Shown piece after piece: positions 1-6,663 of a stretch of 18,696 nt of DNA. This DNA comes from Sulfurovum sp. Its GTDB lineage: Bacteria > Campylobacterota > Campylobacteria > Campylobacterales > Sulfurovaceae. The notes under the pieces were generated by a model, which saw nothing but the letters and a program-made list of their open reading frames with translations, did no database searches and had not been told where the DNA came from. Positions within the stretch are counted from its first letter, which is position 1. Every line of letters starts with the position of its first letter. The stretch covers positions 3,575-22,270 of the forward strand of contig JALTYW010000211.1 in assembly GCA_027046415.1 (NCBI GenBank), read 5' to 3'. Position numbers and translations under genes: made by a program.

Positions 1-70
1 CTCTACAGGATTCGAACCTGTGACCTTCGGTACCGCAAACCGATGCTCTATCCAGCTAAGCTAAGAGTGC
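1..70 (-). tRNA. tRNA-Arg (anticodon GCG), 3' end cut by window edge
   Basis: Read on the minus strand, the sequence folds as a tRNA. The acceptor 5' strand is GCACTCT (70-64). The D stem is GCTT/GAGC with one G-T pair. The anticodon stem is TCGGT/ACCGA around the loop TTGCGGT. The T arm is ACAGG-TTCGAAT-CCTGT. The anticodon (positions 36-34) is GCG, which reads CGC and CGU codons, so the tRNA inserts arginine. An A at the D-loop position after GG fits the A20 arginine identity element. Only AGAG of the 3' acceptor strand is inside the window; the last three paired bases, the discriminator and any CCA are missing. It is transcribed in the same direction as the upstream glycosylase operon but has its own promoter at 104-112. 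Confidence 0.93.
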
Positions 71-103
71 ACTTTTGAAGTTACTGCGATATTTGGTGAG
101 CGA

Positions 104-112
104 ATTGTAGCA
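104..112 (-). promoter_or_regulatory. Extended -10 promoter for the tRNA-Arg
   Basis: On the minus strand the sequence reads TGCTACAAT, a perfect TGn extended -10 followed by TACAAT. A run of seven T lies just upstream, which suits Campylobacterota sigma-70 promoters, since these usually lack a -35 box and have T-rich upstream DNA. Transcription would start near 97, giving a leader of about 27 bases for RNase P to remove before the tRNA begins at 70. Confidence 0.65.
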
Positions 113-140
113 AAAAAAGCTTTACTTTTCAAGTAAATGC
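112..140 (-). terminator. Intrinsic terminator of the pssA-to-glycosylase operon
   Basis: On the minus strand TTTACTT (137-131), a GAA loop and AAGTAAA (127-121) form a 7-bp stem. Flanking GC/GC pairs can extend it past one bulged A. Seven T follow at 118-112. The stem is AT-rich, but the hairpin plus T-run is typical of a rho-independent terminator. It includes the last codons and the TAA of the glycosylase gene, and its T-run also abuts the tRNA promoter. Confidence 0.6.
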
Positions 141-820
141 ATTCTTCCAAACAGTTCCTGTGCATTTTTATTGGCAATAAAACTGTGATTGTAGGGGTGT
201 TCCATCTCTATGGTATCGAAATGTGCCAGCGGCAGGGTGCGTTTGAGTGCCTGTGCATGGCTGCCAAACAAAATGAGTTTTGGAGACTGGGCAGTGAGTG
301 CTTCAAGCAATATCTGCATAAAAGGTCGCCACGCTTTGATATGTTTTGCAGAACTCTTTTTATCCGTAAAGATCAGGGCTGTGTTAAGCAGCAGCACCCC
401 TTCTCGTTCAAAGTTTTGCCGCAATGCCTGTACAGAGTCGATCAGCGGGGTTTTATCTATCGCAGCAATCGCATTTTGAGATGTATCTTCAATGGAGAGA
501 TCACCCCGTGCAACCAGTACCATTTTGATGAAATTGCGCAGGCTTGTGGCACGGTTCACCTCTTTACTGAGACCATTGGGAGAGAAGATGTTCTTTACTT
601 TCTCATCAATAAAGGCATACCCTCCGGCACTCTCTCTTCTTGGGTACGGATCTTGCCCAAAGAGGATGTAGCGCACATCCTTTTTGGGCAGGGTTTTAAA
701 GACGTTAAAACAGTCCGGCTTCGGCGGAAAATAGGCAGTATCTGTCTCGAGAAACTGTCGGTAGTCCGGATCGAGCGCACGGTAAGCTCTGTCTATAATC
801 TCCTGCCATGATCCACTCAT
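122..820 (-). CDS. Uracil-DNA glycosylase, divergent family 1 type (Ung-like)
   Basis: This 232-residue protein is predicted to cut uracil from DNA and so start base excision repair in the cytoplasm. The water-activating motif is present as GQDPY at residues 55-59, with D57 as the expected catalytic Asp and Y59 guarding the pocket. LLLN at 143-146 matches the strand with the uracil-binding Asn (N146). HP at 208-209 matches the catalytic His loop. It departs from classical Ung: GQDPYH is GQDPYP here, and the HPSPLS loop is HPYNHSF. The usual AHGLCFSV segment is AGGYAFID. The length fits the family (about 220-230 residues). The start ATG overlaps the stop of the upstream 110-residue gene as ATGA, so the two are translationally coupled, which supports this start. 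It is the last gene of its operon. The superfamily is clear; orthology to Ung and full activity are less certain. Confidence 0.82.
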   Translation of the reverse strand: MSGSWQEIIDRAYRALDPDYRQFLETDTAYFPPKPDCFNVFKTLPKKDVRYILFGQDPYPRRESAGGYAFIDEKVKNIFSPNGLSKEVNRATSLRNFIKMVLVARGDLSIEDTSQNAIAAIDKTPLIDSVQALRQNFEREGVLLLNTALIFTDKKSSAKHIKAWRPFMQILLEALTAQSPKLILFGSHAQALKRTLPLAHFDTIEMEHPYNHSFIANKNAQELFGRMHLLEK

Positions 821-1149
821 GCGCCCTGCTGTCCTTTTTTGATCTTGTCAAATTTGATGATCATCTCTACCTTGTCCAAAGGCATCTGAAGTACCCTTGC
901 AATCTCCTCTTTGGTTTCTCCCTCTGCCAGCATCTGCATCACTCTGTCTGACTCTGAGAGATTTTCTATCACATCCTTAACCAGTACCCTGTGAGATTCG
1001 AGGTTTTCAATCGTTTTGTCTTTTACCTCGACAATATTTCGCAAAAGAGCATTCTCTTTTGCCAGGTTTTTGTTTTTTGTTGCGAGGATCAAAAGGATGA
1101 TTGTCAATACCCCTACAAGCCCCAATACAATAAAATCCAACGGTTCCAT
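817..1149 (-). CDS. Small one-TM protein with coiled coil and helix-turn-helix-like tail
   Basis: I do not recognise this 110-residue protein as a named gene. Residues about 5-24 are one strongly hydrophobic membrane segment with no signal-cleavage site, so it is probably an N-terminal membrane anchor. Residues about 26-68 are charged with heptad-like spacing of Leu/Ile/Val and should form a coiled coil. Residues about 69-103 (LSESDRVMQMLAEGET onward) resemble a small helix-turn-helix of the sigma-region-4 kind, followed by a Lys-rich end. The topology suggests a cytoplasmic coiled coil tethered to the membrane. It starts directly after the prenyltransferase stop, with no bases between, and its stop overlaps the glycosylase start, so it belongs to that operon. 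Neither neighbour reveals its role, and the HTH reading is a pattern match by eye. Confidence 0.8.
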   Translation of the reverse strand: MEPLDFIVLGLVGVLTIILLILATKNKNLAKENALLRNIVEVKDKTIENLESHRVLVKDVIENLSESDRVMQMLAEGETKEEIARVLQMPLDKVEMIIKFDKIKKGQQGA

Positions 1150-2010
1150 CTACAGCACCTCCACTATGATCAAGATCAGGAATACAAACCCAAGGTAACC
1201 GTTTACCGTAAAGAATGCCCTGTCTATTTTTGTAAAATCTTTGTTGACAAGGTAGTGTTCATACCCTAACATCAACGCAGAAAAAATCACTGCGGCATAT
1301 GCCCATGCACCAAGCTGTGCACTGACAACAAACTGCCACCACAAGAGTATGGTCAATACATGAAACAAACGCGCGATACGCATAGTGTTGACTGCACCGA
1401 ACCGTGAAGGGATAGAGTGCAGATCATGGGCTTTGTCAAACTCTATATCCTGCAGCGAATAAAGCAGATCAAACCCTGCCACCCAAAACATCACCCCTGC
1501 GGCAAGATAGAGCGACCAGAGAGTGATCTCCCCTTCAACCGCTACAACACCGGCAATGGGTGCCAGTCCAAGACTGATCCCAAGCACAAGGTGTGCCAAT
1601 GCCGAAAAGCGTTTAAAGAGCGTATAGGCTCCCAGTATCAGCAAAATGGGCACGGAGAGTTTGAACGCCAAATCGTTGATCAGATAGGCTGTTGCAATAA
1701 ACACAGCCGCATTGAGCCAAATGAACATCTGCATCTGTACCGTACTGACCCTACCGTCGACTGAGGGTCTGTTCTTGGTACGCGGGTTAAGCCTGTCAAT
1801 ATCTCTGTCAAGATAGCGGTTGACACCCATGGCAAAATTTCGGGCAGTCACAGCAGCCACAGTACCTAGAAGCAGCAGTTTCCACCCAAACCATCCATCA
1901 GCCGCAACGACCATTGCAATAAAAATGAATGGTAGCGAAAAGACCGAATGTTTAAACATCACCAGTTCGGAAAAATCTTTCAACATCTGGGCAAGCCTGC
2001 CCTTTTTCAT
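1150..2010 (-). CDS. mqnP: UbiA-family prenyltransferase, probably MqnP of the futalosine menaquinone pathway
   Basis: This is a polytopic membrane prenyltransferase. From the ATG at 2010 (286 residues) the first Asp-rich motif is NRYLDRDID at 64-72, which binds the Mg-prenyl diphosphate. The second is DIEFDKAHDLHSIPSRFG from residue 188. The SIPSRFG ending is typical of the 4-hydroxybenzoate polyprenyltransferase clade that in Campylobacterota works in futalosine-pathway menaquinone synthesis (MqnP), usually annotated ubiA. Substrate choice is inferred from the lineage. An in-frame GTG at 2025 would add five residues (VKSEE), but it lies inside a heptamer repeat. I prefer the ATG because MKKGRLAQMLKDFSELV is the usual sort of beginning for the family. 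The gene follows pssA by a short repeat and abuts the next gene with no spacer. Its product would supply the quinone used by the nuo complex nearby. Confidence 0.87.
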   Translation of the reverse strand: MKKGRLAQMLKDFSELVMFKHSVFSLPFIFIAMVVAADGWFGWKLLLLGTVAAVTARNFAMGVNRYLDRDIDRLNPRTKNRPSVDGRVSTVQMQMFIWLNAAVFIATAYLINDLAFKLSVPILLILGAYTLFKRFSALAHLVLGISLGLAPIAGVVAVEGEITLWSLYLAAGVMFWVAGFDLLYSLQDIEFDKAHDLHSIPSRFGAVNTMRIARLFHVLTILLWWQFVVSAQLGAWAYAAVIFSALMLGYEHYLVNKDFTKIDRAFFTVNGYLGFVFLILIIVEVL

Positions 2011-2040
2011 CTCTTCACTCTTCACACTTCACTCTTCACT
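2011..2040 (-). repeat. Short heptamer tandem repeat between pssA and mqnP
   Basis: On the minus strand the spacer is almost entirely a heptamer array: AGTGAAG, AGTGAAG, TGTGAAG, AGTGAAG, then AG and the ATG of mqnP. The array begins one base after the pssA stop. Each unit contains a GTG and a purine-rich GAAG that could act as a weak ribosome site. The third copy supplies the alternative GTG start of the prenyltransferase. Confidence 0.8.
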
Positions 2041-2041
2041 A

Positions 2042-2602
2042 TCATGGGTGCGGTATTTTCAAATTGGAGTTCAGCGACCACGCAATTACCAGTACCAGTA
2101 CTGCTACCACATAACCGCTTCCTATCACTCCATATGCTGTTAACAGATAGACAAGCCAAAGCAAAATAGCCCCAAGCGGTGTAGGTACTCCCTCAAAATA
2201 CTTTGCTACCTCTCCTGCATCTACTTTGAGGTTAAACTCAACAAGACGTCTGAGCCCTGAAATGATGTACCAGATGAACACTATGCCAAGGATAATCTCT
2301 TCGGTTGCAGAGATATTGGTATAGTATCGTACTGCATAAAAAAGCAGAAAGGCCGGCATAACCACAAACGAGAGAAAGTCTGCAAAACTGTCCAACTGTA
2401 TGCCAAACTCTGTAGAGAGTCCATATTTTCTGGCAACTTTGCCATCGGCAATATCCAGTGCTCCCGCTATCCATGCCAGTACAATCGCGATAAAAAAGCT
2501 GTTTTGCTGTATCAGATACATCGCCGCAACACCACATGCGATGTTTCCGAATGTAATCAAGTTGGCAATATTGAAACGGTTGTCTTTGTCAAACAGGTTC
2601 AT
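2042..2602 (-). CDS. pssA: CDP-alcohol phosphatidyltransferase, probably CDP-diacylglycerol-serine O-phosphatidyltransferase
   Basis: This 186-residue membrane enzyme carries the full CDP-alcohol phosphotransferase signature: D53-G54, A57-R58, G67, D71, D75 (DGKVAR, then eight residues, G, three, D, three, D). Those Asp residues bind the metal and CDP-diacylglycerol. The N-terminus (FNIANLITFGNIACGV) is typical of PssA, which makes phosphatidylserine, the precursor of phosphatidylethanolamine. About five hydrophobic segments follow. It is shorter at the C-terminus than many PssA proteins (around 230-240 residues), but no frameshift is visible and it ends cleanly. The start is well set: GGAG lies six bases before the ATG. 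It is the first gene of the operon pssA-mqnP-(110 aa)-glycosylase and diverges from miaA. PgsA-type phosphatidylglycerol-phosphate synthase is the main alternative; the N-terminal sequence favours PssA. Confidence 0.85.
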   Translation of the reverse strand: MNLFDKDNRFNIANLITFGNIACGVAAMYLIQQNSFFIAIVLAWIAGALDIADGKVARKYGLSTEFGIQLDSFADFLSFVVMPAFLLFYAVRYYTNISATEEIILGIVFIWYIISGLRRLVEFNLKVDAGEVAKYFEGVPTPLGAILLWLVYLLTAYGVIGSGYVVAVLVLVIAWSLNSNLKIPHP

Positions 2603-2627
2603 ATACGCTCCAAAAAATGAATACCTA

Positions 2628-2633
2628 ATTCTA
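2628..2633 (-). promoter_or_regulatory. Candidate -10 box for the pssA operon
   Basis: On the minus strand TAGAAT sits 26 bases upstream of the pssA ATG, giving a predicted start near 2621 and an 18-19 base leader that contains the GGAG ribosome site. No -35 box is evident, which is normal for the presumed lineage. The only support is the match and the spacing. Confidence 0.4.
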
Positions 2634-2644
2634 CCCTTTTGGCA

Positions 2645-2665
2645 CTTAACCCTTAACCCTTAGCA
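2645..2665. repeat. CTTAACC heptamer repeat in the pssA/miaA divergent region
   Basis: Three tandem heptamers occur on the plus strand: CTTAACC (2645-2651), CTTAACC (2652-2658) and a degenerate CTTAGCA (2659-2665). They lie between the two outward-facing candidate -10 boxes, about 20 bases upstream of the miaA start. The unit differs in sequence from the AGTGAAG heptamers in front of mqnP but has the same length. Confidence 0.7.
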
Positions 2666-2666
2666 C

Positions 2667-2680
2667 TATACTGTTATGAT
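2667..2680 (+). promoter_or_regulatory. Candidate -10 elements for miaA
   Basis: Two overlapping candidates exist. TATACT at 2667-2672 would start transcription near 2679. TATGAT at 2675-2680, preceded by TGT as an extended -10, would start at about 2687, which is the A of the miaA ATG. Either way the leader is at most eight bases, too short for a Shine-Dalgarno site, and none is visible. Confidence 0.4.
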
Positions 2681-2686
2681 TACAGC

Positions 2687-3583
2687 ATGAATGGATTGAA
2701 ACAACTTGCACTCATCGGACCCACTGCTTCAGGTAAAACTGCTCTGGCTGTCAAGCTCGCACAGAAGTTGGATGCCTATATCCTCTCTCTCGATTCCCTT
2801 GCTATTTATAAAGAGATCGATATTGTATCGGCAAAACCCACAATTGAGGAGAGAGGCGGCATTAGACATTTTGGTATCGATGTGCTCTACCCGAATGAAC
2901 CCTTTGATGTGACGACCTTTGCAACACTTTACAAAAAAGCACTGCAGCAGTGTCATGCCGATGAAAAACATCTTGTGATCGTCGGAGGTACAAGCTTCTA
3001 TCTCAAAATGCTTATAGAAGGCATCAGTGAAATTCCATCTATAGACACCAAAACAGCGAACAAGGTTGCACTGCTTATGGTGCAGCCTGACAAAACCTAT
3101 GATATGCTCTACCAACATGATCCTGCCTATATGGATCAAATCAACCGTGGTGATACCTACCGTATACAAAAAGCACTGGAGATCTATCTTGCGACCGGAG
3201 AGACCCCAAGCAGCTATCTTCGTGCACATCCGCCACATCCGGTTATTACTGACACACTCCCCATATACGAGATAGTATGGGATAGAAGCGTGCTACGAGA
3301 GCGTATACGCCTTCGTACAGAGATCATGCTCAACAGTGGACTGATCGACGAGATTATCATGCTTGAGAAAAAATATACACGTGCACCAAATGCCATGAAG
3401 GCCATCGGTATCAAAGAAACACTTGCATACCTTGACGGGGTATATGACAAAAAGATGCTGCAGGAGAAGATAGCCACCAATACTGCACGTCTTGCAAAAC
3501 GCCAAAGTACCTTTAACCGTTCACAATTTAAAGAGGTAGTACGTGCGGATCTTCAAACACTCGAAAAGATGCTTGTGCAATAA
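2687..3583 (+). CDS. miaA: tRNA dimethylallyltransferase
   Basis: MiaA transfers a dimethylallyl group to N6 of A37 in tRNAs that read UNN codons. The 298-residue protein has the ATP/prenyl-diphosphate P-loop GPTASGKT at 11-18. The tRNA-binding segment DSLAIYKEIDIVSAKPT starts at residue 36, with D36 at the position of the conserved catalytic Asp. GGTSFYLKML begins near 100. The C-terminal part keeps the family feature IGIKETLAYLDG and an AKRQSTFNR segment (normally AKRQ-TWFR). Length matches the family. The ATG at 2687 is needed to keep the full N-terminus before the P-loop; no ribosome site precedes it. A four-codon minicistron ATG-ATT-ACA-GCA-TGA ends over the miaA start. It is a single-gene unit, divergent from pssA and convergent with nuoN. 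Confidence 0.95.
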   Translation: MNGLKQLALIGPTASGKTALAVKLAQKLDAYILSLDSLAIYKEIDIVSAKPTIEERGGIRHFGIDVLYPNEPFDVTTFATLYKKALQQCHADEKHLVIVGGTSFYLKMLIEGISEIPSIDTKTANKVALLMVQPDKTYDMLYQHDPAYMDQINRGDTYRIQKALEIYLATGETPSSYLRAHPPHPVITDTLPIYEIVWDRSVLRERIRLRTEIMLNSGLIDEIIMLEKKYTRAPNAMKAIGIKETLAYLDGVYDKKMLQEKIATNTARLAKRQSTFNRSQFKEVVRADLQTLEKMLVQ

Positions 3584-3589
3584 ATTTGT

Positions 3590-3613
3590 AAGGGCAACAT
3601 TTCAGTTGCCCTT
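3590..3613. terminator. Hairpin between convergent miaA and nuoN
   Basis: AAGGGCAAC (3590-3598) and GTTGCCCTT (3605-3613) form a perfect 9-bp stem around a six-base loop. It sits seven bases after the miaA stop and 14 bases beyond the nuoN stop on the other strand, so its placement fits a shared two-way terminator. Neither side is followed by a strong T-run, so efficiency as a rho-independent terminator is uncertain; it may instead protect 3' ends. Confidence 0.6.
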
Positions 3614-3627
3614 GAAGATATAGATGA

Positions 3628-5118
3628 TCAATACCCTGAGGCAGAGATCATATAGTAGAGATAAGAGATAAGCGGCTGAACATAGAAGATCGCTGTGACT
3701 GTCGCAACCGTCGCCAGCCCAATCACTGCCATAAGCGGTTTGGAGAGGTTATAGTAGACAGTATCGACATCTTTGACCGGCTCTTTGAGGAACATATAGA
3801 CAACCAGCTTCAAATAGTAGTACGCTGCAACAGCCGAGTTAAGTCCCATCACAATTGCAAGCCATACATAACCGGCATTGACCGCAGCCTGCATCACATA
3901 GATTTTACCCCAGAATACAGAGAATGGCGGTACACCTGCCAATGACAGCATAAAGAGTGCCATGATCACTGCACCCATAGGCATAATATGGATCAGCCCT
4001 GCAAATTTTTCATACGGGTGATCAAAACGTGCACTAAAATGTCTTACTTTATGACGAGAAATCCAAAGCATTGCAAAAGCGCCAAGGTTCGTGAACATAA
4101 AGAGTGCGTAGTAGAGGAATATGCTCGCCGTACCTTCGGTTGTATCGAGTGCTATCGCTGCCATAATAAAACCAGCATGCGAAATAGAAGAGTAGGCAAG
4201 CATACGCTTGACATCTTCCTGCACCAGTGCCATCAGGTTTGCAATTGTCATCGTAATGACTGTCAGTATAAGAACCATATCTCTCACCCATTCAACACCC
4301 AGATCGATGTACATACCGAATACTCTTACTGCCACAACCAGCGTAGCGATCTTTGGCACGATTGACATATAACCGGCAAGCGGTGCAGAAGCCCCTTCAT
4401 AGACATCCGGTGCCCATGTATGGAACGGGAAGAGTGAAAGTTTGAATGCCAGTGCTACCATCAGCAATACGGAAGAGCCAAGGATAGCAAGCACAATCTC
4501 TGTCTCATGCAGTCTGGCAGCGAGTACCTGCGCTACCTGATAAAGCTCGATTGATCCTGTCAGAGCATATACGACTGCTGAACCCATAGCGAAGAATCCT
4601 GCGGCAAGCGCACCCATGGTGAAGTACTTGACTGCCGCTTCATAAGAGTTGCTTCTGTTGTGCAGCGCAATCAGGGTATAAAGCGACAGTGATGCTGTTT
4701 CAAGTCCGACAAAGATCAGGATCAGGTTGTCGCTGGCGACCATAAACTGGAAGCCGGCTACCATGAAGAGGAAGAGCGCGAAGAACTCCGGATAGGAGTA
4801 CTCATGGAAACGCTTCGAAGTCAGGGCAAGCGGCGTAAACAGGATCGATGCAACAATAATCAATAGCTGGGAGATAATAGAGATCCCATCGATAAGCATC
4901 ACATTAAAGAAACCGCGTTCATTGACATTGAGTCCGATCGTCGCACCGAAATCCACAATAAGGATCAGGATCGTCAGCATGACATAGAGAGACTTGTGCA
5001 GTTTACTGTTGATCAGATCAAGAATGAGGATCACAAGACCGCCTGCAATTGCTATCAGCATCGGTGCAAGGGTAATGAGGTTCAGACTCTCCATACTTAC
5101 TTTAATTGGTTCAAACAT
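3628..5118 (-). CDS. nuoN: NADH-quinone oxidoreductase subunit N (complex I membrane arm)
   Basis: This 496-residue protein is one of the three antiporter-like proton channels of complex I, in the inner membrane. It has about 14 hydrophobic helices. The channel glutamate lies in GLETASLSLY (E140) and the half-channel lysine in AFKLSLFPFHTWAPDVYEG (K226), both at positions expected for NuoN. The start overlaps the nuoM stop as TAATG and has a strong ribosome site (AGGGGAGGTGA). That favours M1 over the internal M9 and points to translational coupling. It is the last gene of the operon, followed by the hairpin at 3590-3613. Nothing in it departs from the family. Confidence 0.97.
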   Translation of the reverse strand: MFEPIKVSMESLNLITLAPMLIAIAGGLVILILDLINSKLHKSLYVMLTILILIVDFGATIGLNVNERGFFNVMLIDGISIISQLLIIVASILFTPLALTSKRFHEYSYPEFFALFLFMVAGFQFMVASDNLILIFVGLETASLSLYTLIALHNRSNSYEAAVKYFTMGALAAGFFAMGSAVVYALTGSIELYQVAQVLAARLHETEIVLAILGSSVLLMVALAFKLSLFPFHTWAPDVYEGASAPLAGYMSIVPKIATLVVAVRVFGMYIDLGVEWVRDMVLILTVITMTIANLMALVQEDVKRMLAYSSISHAGFIMAAIALDTTEGTASIFLYYALFMFTNLGAFAMLWISRHKVRHFSARFDHPYEKFAGLIHIMPMGAVIMALFMLSLAGVPPFSVFWGKIYVMQAAVNAGYVWLAIVMGLNSAVAAYYYLKLVVYMFLKEPVKDVDTVYYNLSKPLMAVIGLATVATVTAIFYVQPLISYLYYMISASGY

Positions 5119-6653
5119 TACTTCACCTCCCCTGTTTTAGTTGCTGCATGCGGTACTTTGATCATCTCTTTCGCTTCAGCAGTGATCGCTTTTTCATCCA
5201 TAAATACCAGCATAGCATTGACCGATTTATTAATCGGATCAAGTACCGGTTTTGGATAGACCCCAAGCCAGATCACAATAGCAACAAGCGGGATCAGTGA
5301 CCAGCTCTCTTTGGGTGTTAGGTCCTTAAGTGTCTTGTTCTCTTCTTTGGTAATAGGACCAAAGAAACTCTTTTTGTAAAGTGAAAGCATATAGACCGCT
5401 CCGACAATGATAGATGTTCCCGCAAGAATCGTCATAATAGGTGATACATCATAGAAGCCAAGAAGCACAAGGAACTCCCCTACAAATCCGATGGTAAGAG
5501 GAAGACCTACTGATGCCATCAGCATAATACCAAAGATCACTGCATATTTAGGCATGACAGATGCAAGACCGCCAAACTCGCTCATCAGTTTTGTATGTCT
5601 TCTGTCGTAAATAACGCCGACAAGCATAAAGAGCGCACCCGAAACGATACCATGTGAGAGCATTTGGAACACAGAACCACCAATTCCTTCGCTGTTAAGC
5701 GCAAAGATACCAAGCATAATGATACCCATATGTGAGACAGATGAGTATGCAATGACCTGCTTCATATCCTTTTGTGCATATGCCACCATTGCAGTATAGA
5801 TGATCATCACAATTGAGATCACAGCAATCGGTGTAATCATCATCACAGAAGCATCCGGGAACATCGGCAGTGAGAATCTTACAAAACCGTAGGTACCCAT
5901 TTTAAGCAATACCGCCGCCAGAATAACTGAACCGATTGTTGGTGCCTGACCGTGGGCATATGGCAGCCATGTATGGAACGGGAACATCGGTACCTTGATC
6001 GCAAAACCGAGGAAGAATGCAGCAAAGAGCCAGAGCTGATAGTTTACCGGCAACACCAGTGCGTACCAGTCTGTAATCGCAAAGCTCCATACCCCTGTAA
6101 GATTGTGGTAGACATATGCCACAAAAAGCATACCCACCAGCATCACAAGCGATCCCATAAAGGTATAGAGGAAGAACTTGATTGCTGCATATACTCTAAG
6201 TGGTCCGCCCCACGCACCGACAATGTACAGCATTGGTACGAGAGAGAGCTCCCAGAAAAGGTAGAATATAATTGCATCGAGTGCAACAAAAACACCAACC
6301 ATAGTCATCTCAAGGAAAAGAAGTGTGATGATCATGTTTTTGACATCTTTCTCAATACTCATACTCATCATACCGATCAGCGTCATCAATGTTGCCATGA
6401 TGATAATGAAGAGAGAAATACCGTCAACACCAAGATAGTAGTTAACACCAAAATCAGGGATGAGAGGAATCATCTCTACAAACTGCATTCCTGCATTTGA
6501 GGTATCAAAACTGAACCACAGCCAGAGAGAGAGAAGAAACTCGATCGCCGCAACGGTGATTCCGTACGCTCTTGCACTCTTTTTGTCCACTACAAATCCA
6601 AGCAATCCTGCAATTGCCGGGAAGAATACCAATACACTTAAAATATTATCCAT
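5118..6653 (-). CDS. nuoM: NADH-quinone oxidoreductase subunit M (complex I membrane arm)
   Basis: This 511-residue antiporter-like proton-pumping subunit has the essential Glu in FWELSLVPM (E135). Lys residues are at AIKVPMFPFHTWL (K220) and LLKMGTYGFVRF (K251), matching the E. coli E144, K234 and K265 set. One small oddity is WLPYAHGQAPT at 229-239, where most bacteria have WLPDAH; this Asp-to-Tyr change may be typical of the lineage, since the surrounding sequence is very well kept. A ribosome site AAGGAG lies six bases before the ATG, inside the ten-base gap after nuoL, and the 3' end overlaps nuoN as TAATG. The C-terminal 30 residues are charged and probably cytoplasmic. Confidence 0.97.
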   Translation of the reverse strand: MDNILSVLVFFPAIAGLLGFVVDKKSARAYGITVAAIEFLLSLWLWFSFDTSNAGMQFVEMIPLIPDFGVNYYLGVDGISLFIIIMATLMTLIGMMSMSIEKDVKNMIITLLFLEMTMVGVFVALDAIIFYLFWELSLVPMLYIVGAWGGPLRVYAAIKFFLYTFMGSLVMLVGMLFVAYVYHNLTGVWSFAITDWYALVLPVNYQLWLFAAFFLGFAIKVPMFPFHTWLPYAHGQAPTIGSVILAAVLLKMGTYGFVRFSLPMFPDASVMMITPIAVISIVMIIYTAMVAYAQKDMKQVIAYSSVSHMGIIMLGIFALNSEGIGGSVFQMLSHGIVSGALFMLVGVIYDRRHTKLMSEFGGLASVMPKYAVIFGIMLMASVGLPLTIGFVGEFLVLLGFYDVSPIMTILAGTSIIVGAVYMLSLYKKSFFGPITKEENKTLKDLTPKESWSLIPLVAIVIWLGVYPKPVLDPINKSVNAMLVFMDEKAITAEAKEMIKVPHAATKTGEVK

Positions 6654-6663
6654 TTAGCTCTCC

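Noticed and set aside
137..811. A 224-codon plus-strand frame opposite the uracil-DNA glycosylase
   Set aside because: The minus-strand protein carries the glycosylase motifs and an ATGA overlap with its neighbour; the plus frame shows no domain and is a mirror of it.
2011..2665. CRISPR-like or mobile-element repeats
   Set aside because: The arrays are simple seven-base tandem units of three or four copies without spacers, inverted ends or a transposase gene.
5940..5975. NuoM WLPYAH in place of WLPDAH as a loss-of-function sign
   Set aside because: All the essential Glu and Lys residues checked are kept and the surrounding sequence is highly conserved, so this is more likely a lineage-specific substitution than damage.
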